Assembly: GCA_005656395.1 (NCBI GenBank)
Contig: SRSI01000038.1
Coordinates: 1-64,000 of the forward strand
Direction of reading: 5' to 3'
Origin: Strongyloides papillosus
Taxonomy: Eukaryota; Nematoda; Chromadorea; Rhabditida; Strongyloididae
DNA: 64,000 nucleotides
A program made the position numbers and the translations under genes. Of this stretch, positions 9,001-19,234 are shown piece after piece; position 1 is the stretch's first letter, and each line of letters opens with the position of its first letter. The notes under the pieces were generated by a model. The model was given only the letters and a program-made list of their open reading frames with translations. It made no database searches and had not been told where the DNA came from.

Positions 9001-10956
9001 TTGAATAAATTTATCAATATTCCAAAGTTTCATATGGCGATTCAGAGTTGTGTGAAATATATAACTCGAAGAAGTCCATCCAAATTGTAAACGTGAACTT
9101 CCAAAACAACCCAAAGGACAAACAGTATTAGCCAATATTCTCTGACTATCTTTAACTTTAAATAATTTAAATGCCGAAGCAAGATCAATTTGACTAATAA
9201 CATTGGAATTGCTACTTGAAGATTTCAATAATAATTGGATATCTCTAATACTACTCAATTCTAATTCGGTTTCAATCATCATCACATTTTGTTTTCTTGA
9301 ATCCACACACACTCTATTATCTGAAGTGATAGTAATAGGTGAACAGTGAATAGGATTCTTAACTGAATATGTATGACCAAGTAAGATTTGTTTATTCAAT
9401 TCTTTTCCCAGAACTTCTAACTGAGATTGGTTAAGTTTATATGGCTGTTGTATTATTGGTTCAAATCCTTCTTTCAATGGAATTTCTATCTCAACAGCGG
9501 GTTCAACTTGTACCTCATTAAATATGTCCTCATTTTCTATAATAACTCTATGAAGTGAAGGAGCACATTCTTCTAGATAGTTTAACATTTTCAAATTCTC
9601 TTGTCTTTCACCCATTATTTCATCAACCTTCTCGTTGATATTTATGTGAAGCTGTCTAGCATTCATATTTGTAATAGTTGGTTCACCTTCCTGCAACAAA
9701 ATAAAATTCAGCTCACATCTCTTCATGGTTTCAAGACAAAGCACTTTAAGTTTCACGTAACCTAGACAAGGAATAATCGTCTCATCAGCAAGTTTAACCA
9801 TATGATTTGAAGATTGTATTTCATACTCATAAGATTCTAAATTTTCCAACCACGATATAGGTAACATCGGGCTTTCAGCACCTCCATCCACCATAACAGA
9901 TAATGCATTATTCGATATCATCAAGACAGTTCTAATCGTTGGAGATTGTTGATAAGTATTTGGTATTTTTAAAATTTTTTGATTGATTATCTTAGATATA
10001 ATTTGCTCTTGTTTTCTATTTGGACACCTTGAAGCATAATGATTTGGATCACCACAAACATAGCAAAATATTGTTTTACCACCTTGTCGATTTTCCTGAT
10101 TGTTAACCACAGGTTCCCTAGCATTCGGTTGAAAAACTTCAGCCGATCTTGAATAACGTTCATCATTCTTCTTAGTGTCATTCATACTATCATGCTTTCT
10201 CTCATTGTACATGTTGACAATATTTGTCACATAATCATCTCTTCTTTGATTTTGATTTCCCCTATACAACTTATCATCATGATTATTAAATGCTCTACCA
10301 TCAATACCACTCCTTTTGTCGTTATAACTATCTACTGCGTTATACCTAGTAGTGTTATTTGACGTAAAGCGGCTATTTGTAACACGATTCATTCCACCAT
10401 TACCTCTAGTTGTACCATTTACATTGTAACCAGGATTAGATTGTTTCAAAAAATGATTATTGATTGTCATTCTTTTTAAGTATGTCTCCCACATCTCACA
10501 TACAATCGTAGGATTCAATTGATATTCATCTGCTAAATCAGCACATATCGGTTTTGGTATCTCATTCAATAACTTAGCAAGTATAAATGCATCTTCTGGC
10601 AACATGTCATGAATATTACTGATTCTTACCACCATTAATTTCAATCTGGCTAGATATCCCATAGGTGATTCTGAAATTCCTCTCTTCAGATCAAGAATAT
10701 CCATCAATTTATTGATTTCAGTTTTGTTTGCTTTTCTTTCAAATTTCATACAGAAGCTCTCAATTTCTTCTTCAGTTATATCTTCCAGGTTTCCCTCATA
10801 CATGCTATAGAAGGTAGTTCTTAACTCAGCAGGTTGATTACGCAAAAAAAATTGAGTCAATGAAATCCCTGGATCAGCATTAACATAAAATTCCCTCTTC
10901 ATATACTCGAAGTATGGCATGATGCCTTCATAAGTTGTCACCGGTTGAGCCCCCAT
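6082..10956 (-). CDS. Gag-Pol polyprotein of element 1 with a displaced RNase H
   Basis: 1624 residues in one frame. Visible order: Gag; zinc knuckle C298-C301-H306-C311; aspartic protease around D357 (DGGA in place of the usual D-S/T-G-A); reverse transcriptase with YIDD at 653-656; a worn RNase H in which the expected catalytic acids read H797, E844 and Y867; integrase with an HHCC finger (about 985-1030) and D1062, D1114, E1150; an acidic Asn/Glu-rich linker of about 200 residues; then a second RNase H with D1452, E1500, D1523, D1585 and a His before the last Asp. The order protease-RT-RNase H-integrase is that of Ty3/gypsy elements. The C-terminal RNase H has RNase H1-like spacing and is probably the working nuclease. 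The first ATG straddles the LTR and primer-binding site, so the true start may be a later Met (residue 14 or 20). Confidence 0.93.
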   Translation of the reverse strand: MGAQPVTTYEGIMPYFEYMKREFYVNADPGISLTQFFLRNQPAELRTTFYSMYEGNLEDITEEEIESFCMKFERKANKTEINKLMDILDLKRGISESPMGYLARLKLMVVRISNIHDMLPEDAFILAKLLNEIPKPICADLADEYQLNPTIVCEMWETYLKRMTINNHFLKQSNPGYNVNGTTRGNGGMNRVTNSRFTSNNTTRYNAVDSYNDKRSGIDGRAFNNHDDKLYRGNQNQRRDDYVTNIVNMYNERKHDSMNDTKKNDERYSRSAEVFQPNAREPVVNNQENRQGGKTIFCYVCGDPNHYASRCPNRKQEQIISKIINQKILKIPNTYQQSPTIRTVLMISNNALSVMVDGGAESPMLPISWLENLESYEYEIQSSNHMVKLADETIIPCLGYVKLKVLCLETMKRCELNFILLQEGEPTITNMNARQLHININEKVDEIMGERQENLKMLNYLEECAPSLHRVIIENEDIFNEVQVEPAVEIEIPLKEGFEPIIQQPYKLNQSQLEVLGKELNKQILLGHTYSVKNPIHCSPITITSDNRVCVDSRKQNVMMIETELELSSIRDIQLLLKSSSSNSNVISQIDLASAFKLFKVKDSQRILANTVCPLGCFGSSRLQFGWTSSSYIFHTTLNRHMKLWNIDKFIQYIDDIIFYGNKQEQEKNLIMFMKMAYHLRLKLNLKKSKFFIEKTEFLGFSLSMESISIAQDKVDEFEKLERPATRVQMQRVLGKLNFVARHIPKFSMIVKNLYPKSENYDWNDVKEAAWCKLIEAMKVYHEFKIPSIDEMLYCTHSHEDNCIRIETFFYVDNIIKDENKRLFDIYMRQLKGPEISYNLIEKELLSLSEYLSKWKDYARMPCVITYNKVIQSILTSDACLEYSNRIQRFAAPIIYSNAKITHITGVKLKMVKITQHPEGKMNILLDMQEVKNFQNCDPVCQSINKYIEAPTDSNFSRLPKFLADRIGLVTMIMNCLAIDQRIIVSEETAKKAATAHHAAFHPGRTKLYKYLSERIYCIGLSTICTRVCNNCLQCVEYKRLPPAKCTKWVIPSCARTRGHCDFMFINSATIFNLVDAKTGFIHSFLMKTRKTADVIGCLESVFKDCPYQFIVVDNAPELVSNEMVEYLMSHNCLLITSPRYHSQSNGKVERANQTLRRLIEKFLDQNYSMCESIKKATTAMNIDKIRQYYCGEEDETSFVPNVYKKVPVPHYIYFKRKGKLDRKFTLGLCIAEVGNRIYHIETDEDSFFVSKDFCHTGIPSSQQIEDIGNYDSNEYKLDDTFFINGKWDNKSMLVNFSDPKNVHDEDGAHFDLAENTLMWDNDELTLQMNSKNNKSSCDESNVNFNTDSNENAEIHENLSNEIESENFNNVIDDDNFLNDLKIGESDKAPNNIIAEEITENHGDINEILDGKTIEETDNVDMENLQNQTLVSNEDIFAFLDQHNDKTVYFVDGSATNDPSSKHINVPGVGILEVFNDKKQINYYSETSFLKGRLSSPRYEIGGILLCLILGEHGRKNAIICSDNTYALSFSESEKLKQLVQNKKQPQNDLWNVISTMMNMAKTGGFKYEGRHFASKQSTFNKIVDTLAKGNVESAEKLMKILIDKGYKMNKKEMQKNWKTYLPM
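10938..10955 (-). other. Primer-binding site, tRNA-Pro(TGG)
   Basis: Directly inside the 5' LTR the coding strand reads TGGGGGCTCAACCGGTGA. This is the exact complement of the last 15 nt of tRNA-Pro(TGG) at 20662-20733 plus the added CCA. Eighteen consecutive bases match. The site is also translated as the first codons of the polyprotein. Confidence 0.93.
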
Positions 10957-11161
10957 ATTATAAATTACTAAACAATTTCAACGTAAATTTATTTGTAAAT
11001 TATAAAACTAAAAAATATACAATAAAACATTATAAAAAAGGAGCCACTTACCCCAACTCCACTTGGGTTTATTATGACTATTTTATTGAAACAATCTTAT
11101 TTATATAGTTTTAATTTTGATTACATTTAAGTTTGATACATTACGCGTGTAATGTATAACA
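10956..11161 (-). repeat. 5' LTR of element 1
   Basis: 206 bp with the same termini as the 3' LTR. Its last base (10956) is the A of the first ATG of the polyprotein. Confidence 0.95.
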
Positions 11162-11285
11162 CATACTTTATACATATACAAATGATTTAGTTTCTTTAGA
11201 AGTAAGAAATATTAAATTATTCAAGAAAAATATTCATACAATTTACCTGATTGTACTTCAGAATCATTTTTATATTTAAATTCCG

Positions 11286-12003
11286 TTTTTTGTGTCAATC
11301 AGACATTTGATGTACAACTAAAAATTCTACCCTCCATTTTTATTTTACTAACAAAAAGACCAACTAAAATAACATACGTTGGAGAATTTATTTGGCCTAA
11401 AACTTTGACATACAACAACAGTAGTGAGTGAATGTTGAGAAAATTGATTTTTACAAATCTATGGAAATTAAATTTTTTTTTAAAATAAATAATTATTTTC
11501 TAAGGGTAATTTTTTTATGAAAAAACGAATGAGCATAGTGGGAACATATGCTTTTTTGATTTTTGTACTTACATTCAAAAGAACATTAATCTTTTCATTT
11601 TATTTTTTCAATTTTGCTAAATCTAAATGTAAAATTACATGAGAAATCGAATGGGCATACTGAAAATGTGTTCTTTTTAATTTTTTTACTCAAAAATTAA
11701 AAAATGTTTTAAAAAAATGCAAAAGACAATAAAGACGTAAATTTATGAAGTTGAAAGTATGCTCATTATTTTTTTCGTTTAAAATTATCATTGGAAACAA
11801 TGTTTATTCTTAAGAAATTTATTTACTGGAAACTTGTAAAAATCAATTTTTCTGTCTTTGACTCATTGCAGCTGTTATATCTCAAAGTTTCAAGCCGAAT
11901 ACATTTGCCAACAGACATTATTTTAGTTCCTCTTTTTATTAATGAAATAAAAATAGGGATAAAATTTTTAGTTGTACCTTCAATGTCTGATTGACTCAAA
12001 AAA
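11286..12003. mobile_element. Foldback element, right copy
   Basis: Mirror copy of the element at 1432-2149, inside the right inverted arm. Its outer tip at 11286 is where homology between the arms stops, so the element lies exactly at the duplication breakpoint on both sides. Confidence 0.7.
11791..11994 (+). other. Short ORF inside foldback TIR (not a gene)
   Basis: A 67-codon ORF, mirrored at 1441-1644, lies entirely in one TIR of the foldback element. The matching stretch of the other TIR does not keep the frame open. I regard it as a chance ORF. Confidence 0.3.
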
Positions 12004-12446
12004 TTGGATTTAAGTGATTCTTAGTCTTATTAGAGACAATAACAGATTTGTTGATAATGAAATATTGTTTTAAACTCTATTTAAGTTAGATAATATACTT
12101 AAGTATCTTTATATTATCATATTCGTTTTAATCTTTTATTAACATGTTTATTACATTGTAAAGAAATTTTATCATTACTTTTAAAAACAATTTAGAAAGT
12201 ATGGAAAAACCAAAATATTTAGATAAATATGGAGCAACTCCCAACAACATAAATCTAAAGCAGTAATATTATTAATACAAGTGCAAAAAAATTACTTTAT
12301 ACTTATCAAAGATTATACTTTGACTTTCCTTAGTAATTTTATGGAGAAAACGACTATTATGCCAATAATTAATAGTTCTTAAAATAAATACCTTTTGGTA
12401 GTTTATGTTACGTATAAAAAAATTAAGATTTACAAAAGAATAAAAT

Positions 12447-12518
12447 TTCTATTCCGGGCTCGAATCGAGGATCTCTCGATTAAAAATTGAGTGATCTATC
12501 CAACTGAGCTAATGAAGC
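12447..12518 (-). pseudogene. tRNA pseudogene, mirror copy
   Basis: Same sequence as 917-988 in the opposite arm, with the same broken acceptor and T stems. Confidence 0.75.
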
Positions 12519-12738
12519 TGTCCGGAAAACTTTTGCTATAGAGGGAATTTTTGAGGTAAAAAATGGTACATTTTTGTTATCATAAAAATTTAAACAAACG
12601 GTTAAAATTAAGGAAAACAACTAATAATTACAAACAGTGGAACTGCAACGATAAAAGACGAGTAAATGCTTCGAAAACACAATTTTATGAAGCCAAAACG
12701 AAGAAATGGGATATTTCTAAGAAATAAAAAAGTGTTCT

Positions 12739-12820
12739 TGACGAGAGAGGGATTCGAACCCTCGCATCCGAAGATACCAGTGCCTTAAACTGGCGCCTTA
12801 GACCGCTCGGCCATCTCGCC
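12739..12820 (-). tRNA. tRNA-Leu(AAG), mirror copy
   Basis: Identical to 615-696 in the right inverted arm, including the 3' T-run. Both copies look functional, and they are transcribed away from the spacer towards... the duplication's inside from each arm in mirror fashion. Confidence 0.97.
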
Positions 12821-13149
12821 ATGAGTATGAGTGTATCTTTCTGTTCGATCAAATTTTTGTTGATAGACGATGCTTCTAAAAGTGAAAATAAAGTTTTTGT
12901 ATTCATTTTAGCATATAACAAACAATTACAAATAATTATTACATTATTGAATCACTCTGGTAACTTTTTACCTCATAATATTAAAAAAAGTACACCTATA
13001 TATATATATGTTAAAAATTTCTTTTACAAATTTTATTTAATTTTTCGGTTGATTTCTGTTTTAGTGGATAAATTTTCTCAACCTAAAAAAATTAACATGA
13101 ATTAGAAAAAATATACTATTGTGTAATTTTCAAAGAAAGTAAACTAGTT

Positions 13150-13255
13150 TGAATCATTTTCTGATAAAGGTAGTGTATTGCATCAATTGCCTGGCACTGC
13201 CGTTATTAATTACTCCATATAGGAAATTAGGTGAAAGAAGTCCACGAAAGTATTT
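13150..13255 (+). repeat. ~95-bp block related to 54297-54395
   Basis: Copy in the right inverted arm, mirrored at about 180-285. It contains CTGATAAAGGTAGTG and CTCCATATAGGAAATTAGG. Confidence 0.5.
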
Positions 13256-13688
13256 CGTTAATACACTTTTTAGCATTTAATAAAATTTTTCTCTTAGAAA
13301 AAGTATTTTGATAAAATATGTCTTTTGAAAATGTGTTTTTTAAAATTTGAAGAAAAATAAATCTTTCCCATTATTTCTTGTATTTAATATGTTTTAAAAG
13401 ACTTTGTATTTGATTATTTATTTAAAAAATAATTTATTTTCATTTTAAAATGTCTTTTTTTTAAAAAAACGCCTCTATTAAAACAGAAATAATCCCACAA
13501 ACGAAATAATATTTAGTAATTTTTCTCAATATCTATATGATTGTGTACAATCATGAAGTATTTTTGTTATTATAGTAATATTTAAATTATTGCTTTGTAT
13601 AGCTGTATTCATAAGACATTTTTTGTAAGTCCTTTAATTTTTTTGGTTCTAAAAAACTGTTATTAAAATAATATAAAAGTAAACTAGA

Positions 13689-13856
13689 ATGGAATTTATT
13701 AGTGCTTTAATTGTTGCCCTCATTATTGCTATCGCTGGTGCTTTGAGTACCAATAACATACCAGTGAGTATTTTTTTAATTTTTTATAACATTTTTTCCT
13801 AGTTTATTGATGACAACAATGAAGATGGTGTTGATAAATATTTTGTTCGTTCATAA
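13689..13856 (+). CDS. 42-residue membrane or secreted peptide, two exons
   Basis: Exon 1 (13689-13763, 25 codons) encodes MEFISALIVALIIAIAGALS and a few more residues, a strongly hydrophobic segment ending in a signal-peptidase-like AGALS. A 39-nt intron follows (13764-13802, GTGAGT...TTTCCTAG). Exon 2 (13803-13856) stays in phase 0 and gives an acidic tail (FIDDNNEDGVDKYFVRS) and a TAA stop. Reading through the intron would stop at the splice acceptor itself. A TATAAAAG box lies about 15 nt upstream of the ATG and AATAAA at 13874-13879. Consistent phase, good splice signals and a poly(A) signal support a real small gene, perhaps a secreted peptide. I know no family for it. Confidence 0.6.
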
Positions 13857-13984
13857 AAATAGATTCATTGAATAATAAATAATCTAAAGAAGGACTAAAA
13901 TTTACGAGAAGTCTAATTTCATTTACATTTAAAAAATGACTTATTCTAAATTTTTTATTTAATTATATATCTTTTTACATATTA

Positions 13985-15020
13985 TCATGAACATAATTCT
14001 TCGACAGTTTCTCATTCTCTAGGTTTGATTGAGTAAACATGTTCCTCTCTATAATAGTAGATATCAACATAAGCATTCATATCGGCGATTGTGGTTGGAA
14101 ATTTAGCTTCTTCAGTTATAGTTGCAAAAACAATGTAGTGATTGCAAATCTTTTTACAGAATTTCTTCTAGTTGACTTTTTTCAATAACATTCCATGATG
14201 GCCATAATGTCATTTTAGATGTATAGAGGGTTGATTATCTTTCAACAACTTGGAAGACAACAAATGAGGCAGTAAAACAATTACCAGTATCTGAAACTGT
14301 TGTTTTGGCTTCAGTAGTGTAAACTTTAGAGGATGTAATAAAATCTTTAGGCAGCATTCTTGTGATTCAACAAAGGCCAACATAACAAAGAAATCATCGA
14401 AAGTACCGAATTCAGCAGAAATTTCAATTGACATAATTGATAAGTAATAGCCTTGATTTGCATCAGCATGAGTAACATGTACAATTACCAGTAATAACTG
14501 AGAATTTATCAAAAAGAATTTTTAACTATCCTTTGTTTGATGTAGAAAATTAATATTTTGAATCAAATAATGCATGAGTATAAAGCAGAAACAAATACTC
14601 ATTTTGTTGTTCCTTTGAAAGTTCTTTGATTTCTTGAATTCTGTGATATTAGACAAAGATTTCTTGAAGCATGAAGATAAATTCAAAGCTTTTGTTTTCG
14701 TGTTCAATAGATCAAAGATAAGAGTATTTTTCTTAGATTCAGAATTTTTCAGTTGATTCTAAAATAAAAGTTTATTGTAAAATGTAAACTTAAAAAAAGC
14801 TGGATTTAGGCATTTTGATTTGAATTGTAAGAAAGCTTCAACAAGGTCGAATTTATTAAATTCTTTTACAATTAAACATCCTTTGAATTTGTCTGCAGGA
14901 AGATTTATCCCAACTTGTAAAAGATCGTATAAAGCTTCTCATGATCCAATAAACAAAAATTGACATTGTCGATAGAATACTGGATATTTCAAGAAAAATT
15001 CTTGAACAAATTGTAATTTT
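13985..15020 (-). pseudogene. Decayed protein-coding gene, unrecognised
   Basis: On the minus strand several coherent stretches follow one another in different frames: about 50 residues containing GINLPADKFKGCLIV (near 14800-14950), then a stretch with KELSKEQQNEYLFLL (14540-14700), one with HADANQGYYLSIMS (14350-14500), and one with EEAKFPTTIADMNAYVDIYY (13990-14110). Internal stops and frame shifts separate them. The base composition is clearly more gene-like than the surroundings. It is either a pseudogene or a strongly diverged multi-exon gene. I could not assign a family. Confidence 0.45.
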
Positions 15021-15365
15021 TTAATATGATTAATATTGTTAATCTTTGTTTAGTGCATTAAAACATTTATTAAAATCAGATTAAAAAGTATATGTCACGT
15101 AAAAAATTAATTAAAAACAAATAAAAATAAAACTCTAAACATCTAGTTGATTCATGGCTATTGCTTTGGAGATCCAGCAGAATATAATAATAGAGATTCA
15201 ATAAATTCATAATTGCGTTTTATAAATTTTCTAAACATAAAAACATTAGTAATCACCATTTATATATGACACTACTAATTTTTTTACATAATGGTAATAA
15301 AAAGTTCCAAGAATATACTTGATGTATAATTTGGGATTCTTGGGATTCAGAAATCGCAAAAGAAA

Positions 15366-15437
15366 CTCTCTGGCGGGGAATCGAACCCCGGTCTCGCACG
15401 TGACAGGCGCGGATACTCACCACTATACTACCAGAGA
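15366..15437 (-). tRNA. tRNA-Asp(GTC)
   Basis: 72 nt. Acceptor TCTCTGG/CCAGAGA, discriminator G as usual for tRNA-Asp, and anticodon stem CGCGC/GTGCG around a loop with GTC. The T-arm is CCGGGG-type and intact. Confidence 0.97.
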
Positions 15438-16040
15438 TGTCATTTGGTACTTTAGAATACTCCAAGAACCCAAACTTTTTAATAGTCATTTTTTAGTTCT
15501 TAAAAAATACTTTCTAGGGTAATTTTTTGTGAAAAGAACGAATTTAATGTTTATTTAAGCATGTCTATTACCATTAAACCGCAAATTTAACATTCAGTAC
15601 ATTTTATAAACATTTTTTTCATCATTGGTAAAATGATAAAACTGATAAAATAAAGTGAGACATAGAATATAACATTTAAATTATTTAAAATTTCTGCAAA
15701 TAATGTCATTTTTATATAGTAAAAATTATTTATTTTCCACATTAAAAATGTTAATACATGATTTGTACAAAGTAGTGCCTATGCATCTGATAAATCCGTA
15801 ATCAATACTGGTAATTCTTTTTATGAAATTGATATATTAAGATATAACGATAAACTTTAAATCCTTGATGAAAAACTAGAAAAAGCAGATAAGATACGAG
15901 TAAATGTACACAGAATCTACTATTATGTATAAATAATTTATCACTAGTAAATAAATATTTTATAAATATTGGTTTTAAAAAAATTTTAAAAAATAAAAAT
16001 TGGGATGCTTCTTTTATAAAATATTTTTTGAGAAAAGAAA

Positions 16041-16113
16041 TGCCACGAGCCGGGATCGAACCGGCGACATTTAGATCTTCAGTCTAACGCTCTCCCAACT
16101 GAGCTATCATGGC
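16041..16113 (-). tRNA. tRNA-Phe(GAA)
   Basis: 73 nt. Acceptor GCCATGA/TCGTGGC with one G-T pair, discriminator A, and anticodon GAA in a TTAGA/TCTAA stem. The short upstream flank is GC-richer than its surroundings, as at many tRNA genes here. Confidence 0.97.
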
Positions 16114-17520
16114 TGTGGTAGAAGGTACATCTGACTAGCCACCGATTCTTTTTAAATTTGAGAGTTTTTTATAATGATCAAAAAATTCATTTTAAAAAAT
16201 ATAAATTAAATTGAAAAGTTAGCACTTGATCAAGTAGAATTAAAATATAAAAAGAAATAAGTTATGATAATAGTAAAATAACACCTATGGAATATTTACT
16301 TTCATCTATTATACACAACACTTCAAAGAAGTATGAAATTATTACTTTATTAATTATGTAAATAGAATGCAATAAAATGATTAACTTAAATAACTTATCT
16401 CAGTTATCAAGTTAACAATATTATTTTTTAAAATATTCCGATAAATCATTTATATTAACAAAAACAGTTGTATATATCAAAAACAAAATTACATGATTTA
16501 TTAGTTATTCAATTGCTTTGAATAGAAAAATGTTATGTATCAGAAAACAGTTTTAACCTTAACATGTATAAGAAAGTTTATGCTAATGTATATATATGAT
16601 TCATGAATTAAAAGAAATATATTATTTGATTTATGTAGTAACACTTTAACATCATATTTTATCAATTTTCTTCATTATTTAATCAAATTGCTTTAACTTA
16701 GTACTAGAAATAAAATTTTTTTAAGAAATGTTATAGAACTAAAGTAAAAATAGTTTATAATAAAGAAAATTGATATTTATTAAAAATAATTATCACAAAT
16801 TAACAAATATACTAAAAATTTTAATAAAAAAAACTACTCTAGAAGCACGAGCTGTAACGCAAATAAAATTAAAACAATTAGAAACTTTACAAAAATTCAT
16901 AATATATTTACATTTTACCGAGAATTTTTTAAGTTGACAAATTTCTTGTAAAATTTTATATACTTTTGAATAATATTTTGTGATCAATCGTGTTTTACAT
17001 ATGTAAGAGATTTGAAAAAACAGTCTCAATTTCGATAGTACTTTTAATAAGAAAAAAAAAACAGATACTCTTTGACAAAGCAAAAATTAAATACTGATCA
17101 AATAAAAGTAATAGAAATAAGTTATGATAATGACAGAAAAATTAATAAACTATAAGAAATAAAGATTAAGAAAATTTACTTTTTAAATTTTGACGACTGG
17201 AAATTATATATTCTTTATAACTTTTTTTTAAATATACTAACATCCATAAAATTTATTCAGTGTATTTAGAATTTTTTTAAATCTTAGGTTTTTATATATT
17301 AAATATATTTAACATTACATTTTATTAAGTTTACATATTATATTTTTAATGGTCTTGTAATGATTTATTATATATTGTATATTTAAGATTTACAAAAACT
17401 TTTATTTATTAATTATTTTTACACCTAATAAATATAATTACGAAAAAATCTTTGTAATACATCTTTATTAAAAAAAAATTAAGAAATTAATTTAATTAAA
17501 AGTACGTACTCTTCATCCGC

Positions 17521-17592
17521 AGCAGCGTGGCGCAGTGGAAGCGTGCTGGGCCCATAACCCAGAGGTCGGTGGATCGAAACCACTCGCTGCTA
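17521..17592 (+). tRNA. Initiator tRNA-Met(CAT)
   Basis: 72 nt. The A-T first pair (AGCAGCG/CGCTGCT), the anticodon stem with three G-C pairs (TGGGC-CCATAAC-CCA region) and GGATCGAAACC in place of the usual TTC T-loop are marks of the eukaryotic initiator. It is the only initiator in the window. Confidence 0.96.
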
Positions 17593-18304
17593 TCTTTACA
17601 ATGGGTACTTTTTATTATTTTTTAAAATACTGTAAAAAAAAGTTTAGGGCTATTAAACTTTATAGTAAATAAGAAAATTAGTATTGTTTTTTCTTTTTTT
17701 TTTTGCAAAACCACATCTAACAACCACTGAAATTCAAATATCCAAGAACTGGAAATGCCAAAAATAAGGGAAACCCAATATACCAAGATTTAAGAAGATT
17801 TCACAAATGTAAAAATTTCTTAGAATAAGTTTACGATTGTTCAAATTAACTTATTACTCTTTATATTATATATATTCTAAGTAAAAGCGAATATTCACTA
17901 ACTGTTGTACGAATGCATTAAATCACAATAACTTTTTAAATATAATAAGATTATTTTGTTAGTGTGAATTCAGTATAAAAGTTTTGAATGAATGCAATTT
18001 TTCTGTCATTAATATTAAAATTTGTTTTAGAGTGTTTTAAATTACTTTTCAGCACATTTCCTAAAATGTAGATTTATCACATAAATTATAGTTAAGATAA
18101 TACATAATACAATGACACTTTGTTTTATTTATTTATTTATTTTATTTATTACCCATTAATCAGAATCTAAAAAATTTTATATAGTGAGGGTCAAGATTAT
18201 TTCACCTTAAAAATGTTTAGTAGTTGGTTCGAGAAACTGCGTCGAAGACGTCCATTTGGTCCCTTTGTATAGTATTAATATGTTGTTACTAAGTAAATTG
18301 ATAA

Positions 18305-18445
18305 TACTGCTTCTTTTATTCTCTCTTTTGATACACCCAGTATATCCAAACCAAAATTTGATGATTCTTTATTTAGTAGTCAAAGATTGTCGTTAGATTT
18401 GAAACTTCTACAGTTCAGGAAACCAATTATCAGGAATAATTTTGT
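18305..18445 (-). pseudogene. Possible LINE endonuclease remnant
   Basis: Minus-strand translation gives NCRSFKSNDNL, a stop, then LLNKESSNFGLDILGVSKER. This resembles the start of the AP-endonuclease domain of non-LTR retrotransposons (N-V-R-S-L ... D-I-L-G-x-S-E). GC content rises locally to 18540. The match is short and includes a stop, so this is tentative. Confidence 0.35.
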
Positions 18446-18697
18446 TAGTTTGAGATTAAGTAATCTTTGAGGCAACCTTCAGGTCCGGTTGCCATCCCAG
18501 GATCTTCATTAGGGGACTTAATCAACAGTTAGTTTATCAAAATCTATTTAATTTAGAGAAAATATTGCAAAAGCGACATTTTTAAATGACATGTTGAAGA
18601 GTCATACAATGACAATTGAAACTTTATTTATAATAAATTAAAATTTATTAAAATATTTATTTTAAAGAAATTATTGAACTATGTTAAAAAAATATTA

Positions 18698-18870
<173 letters not shown>

Positions 18871-18891
18871 ATTAGATGTAGCACGGAACAG

Positions 18892-19025
18892 AGTGCACGT
18901 GAGTTTTTGAAATTTTTTGACAAAAAGTGCATTTTAGAAATTTCATATTGAAATAGTCCATTTTTTCTATGTAACTACTAAAATACAAAACCTTCAGTTT
19001 AACTAACAATCGAGAACTGGATTTT
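18892..19025. mobile_element. Degenerate relative of the element inserted in tRNA-Met
   Basis: Bases 18913-18957 match 33969-34012 with only a few differences (a TTTTTTGACAAAAA core, then TGCATTTTAGAAATT), and GTGCACGT stands just before, as at the tip of that element. Weaker similarity runs to about 19025. I see no matching right end. Confidence 0.5.
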
Positions 19026-19234
19026 GCCTTTTTTTATTATACGTTAACATATGTGAGAAATAAATTAAACGTATGAGAGCAGCTTCAAACATCTATATAT
19101 ACAAATATCTAAAGATATAGTAAAAATAATTATAATATACTAATTAAAATGCAGTTTATATGAAGTAGAATTAATTATTAAATGTATTGAGGAAAATTGT
19201 TGAAAAGATATCTAAATATTAAATTTGCGTGATC

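Larger units (their letters stand above)
5839..11161 (-). mobile_element. LTR retrotransposon, element 1 (Ty3/gypsy-type, extra C-terminal RNase H)
   Basis: A complete 5323-bp element with two 206-bp LTRs that look identical, flanked by the 5-bp target duplication CATAC (5834-5838 and 11162-11166). It reads on the minus strand, so 10956-11161 is the 5' LTR. One open reading frame of 1624 codons fills the interior. The primer-binding site matches tRNA-Pro(TGG). Identical LTRs and an open frame make this a very recent, possibly active insertion. It lies in a decayed gene between the two inverted arms. Confidence 0.96.
11285..13432. repeat. Right arm of large inverted duplication
   Basis: Mirror copy of 1-2150. 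The inner boundary at 11285 coincides with the outer tip of the foldback copy at 11286-12003. The outer boundary cannot be seen because the partner runs off the window. The near-perfect match means a recent duplication, gene conversion between arms, or an assembly artefact; the 2-nt microsatellite difference argues mildly for two real loci. Confidence 0.95.
15021..18304. other. AT-rich DNA between tRNA genes
   Basis: Outside the Asp, Phe and initiator-Met tRNA genes I see no gene. The 1.4 kb before tRNA-iMet is featureless. A TTTA simple repeat lies at 18123-18151. Confidence 0.5.

Noticed and set aside
15253..15522. ORFs across tRNA-Asp on both strands
   Set aside because: They are reading frames through the tRNA gene, as also at 514-750, 20642-20842, 22330-22602 and 60652-61044.
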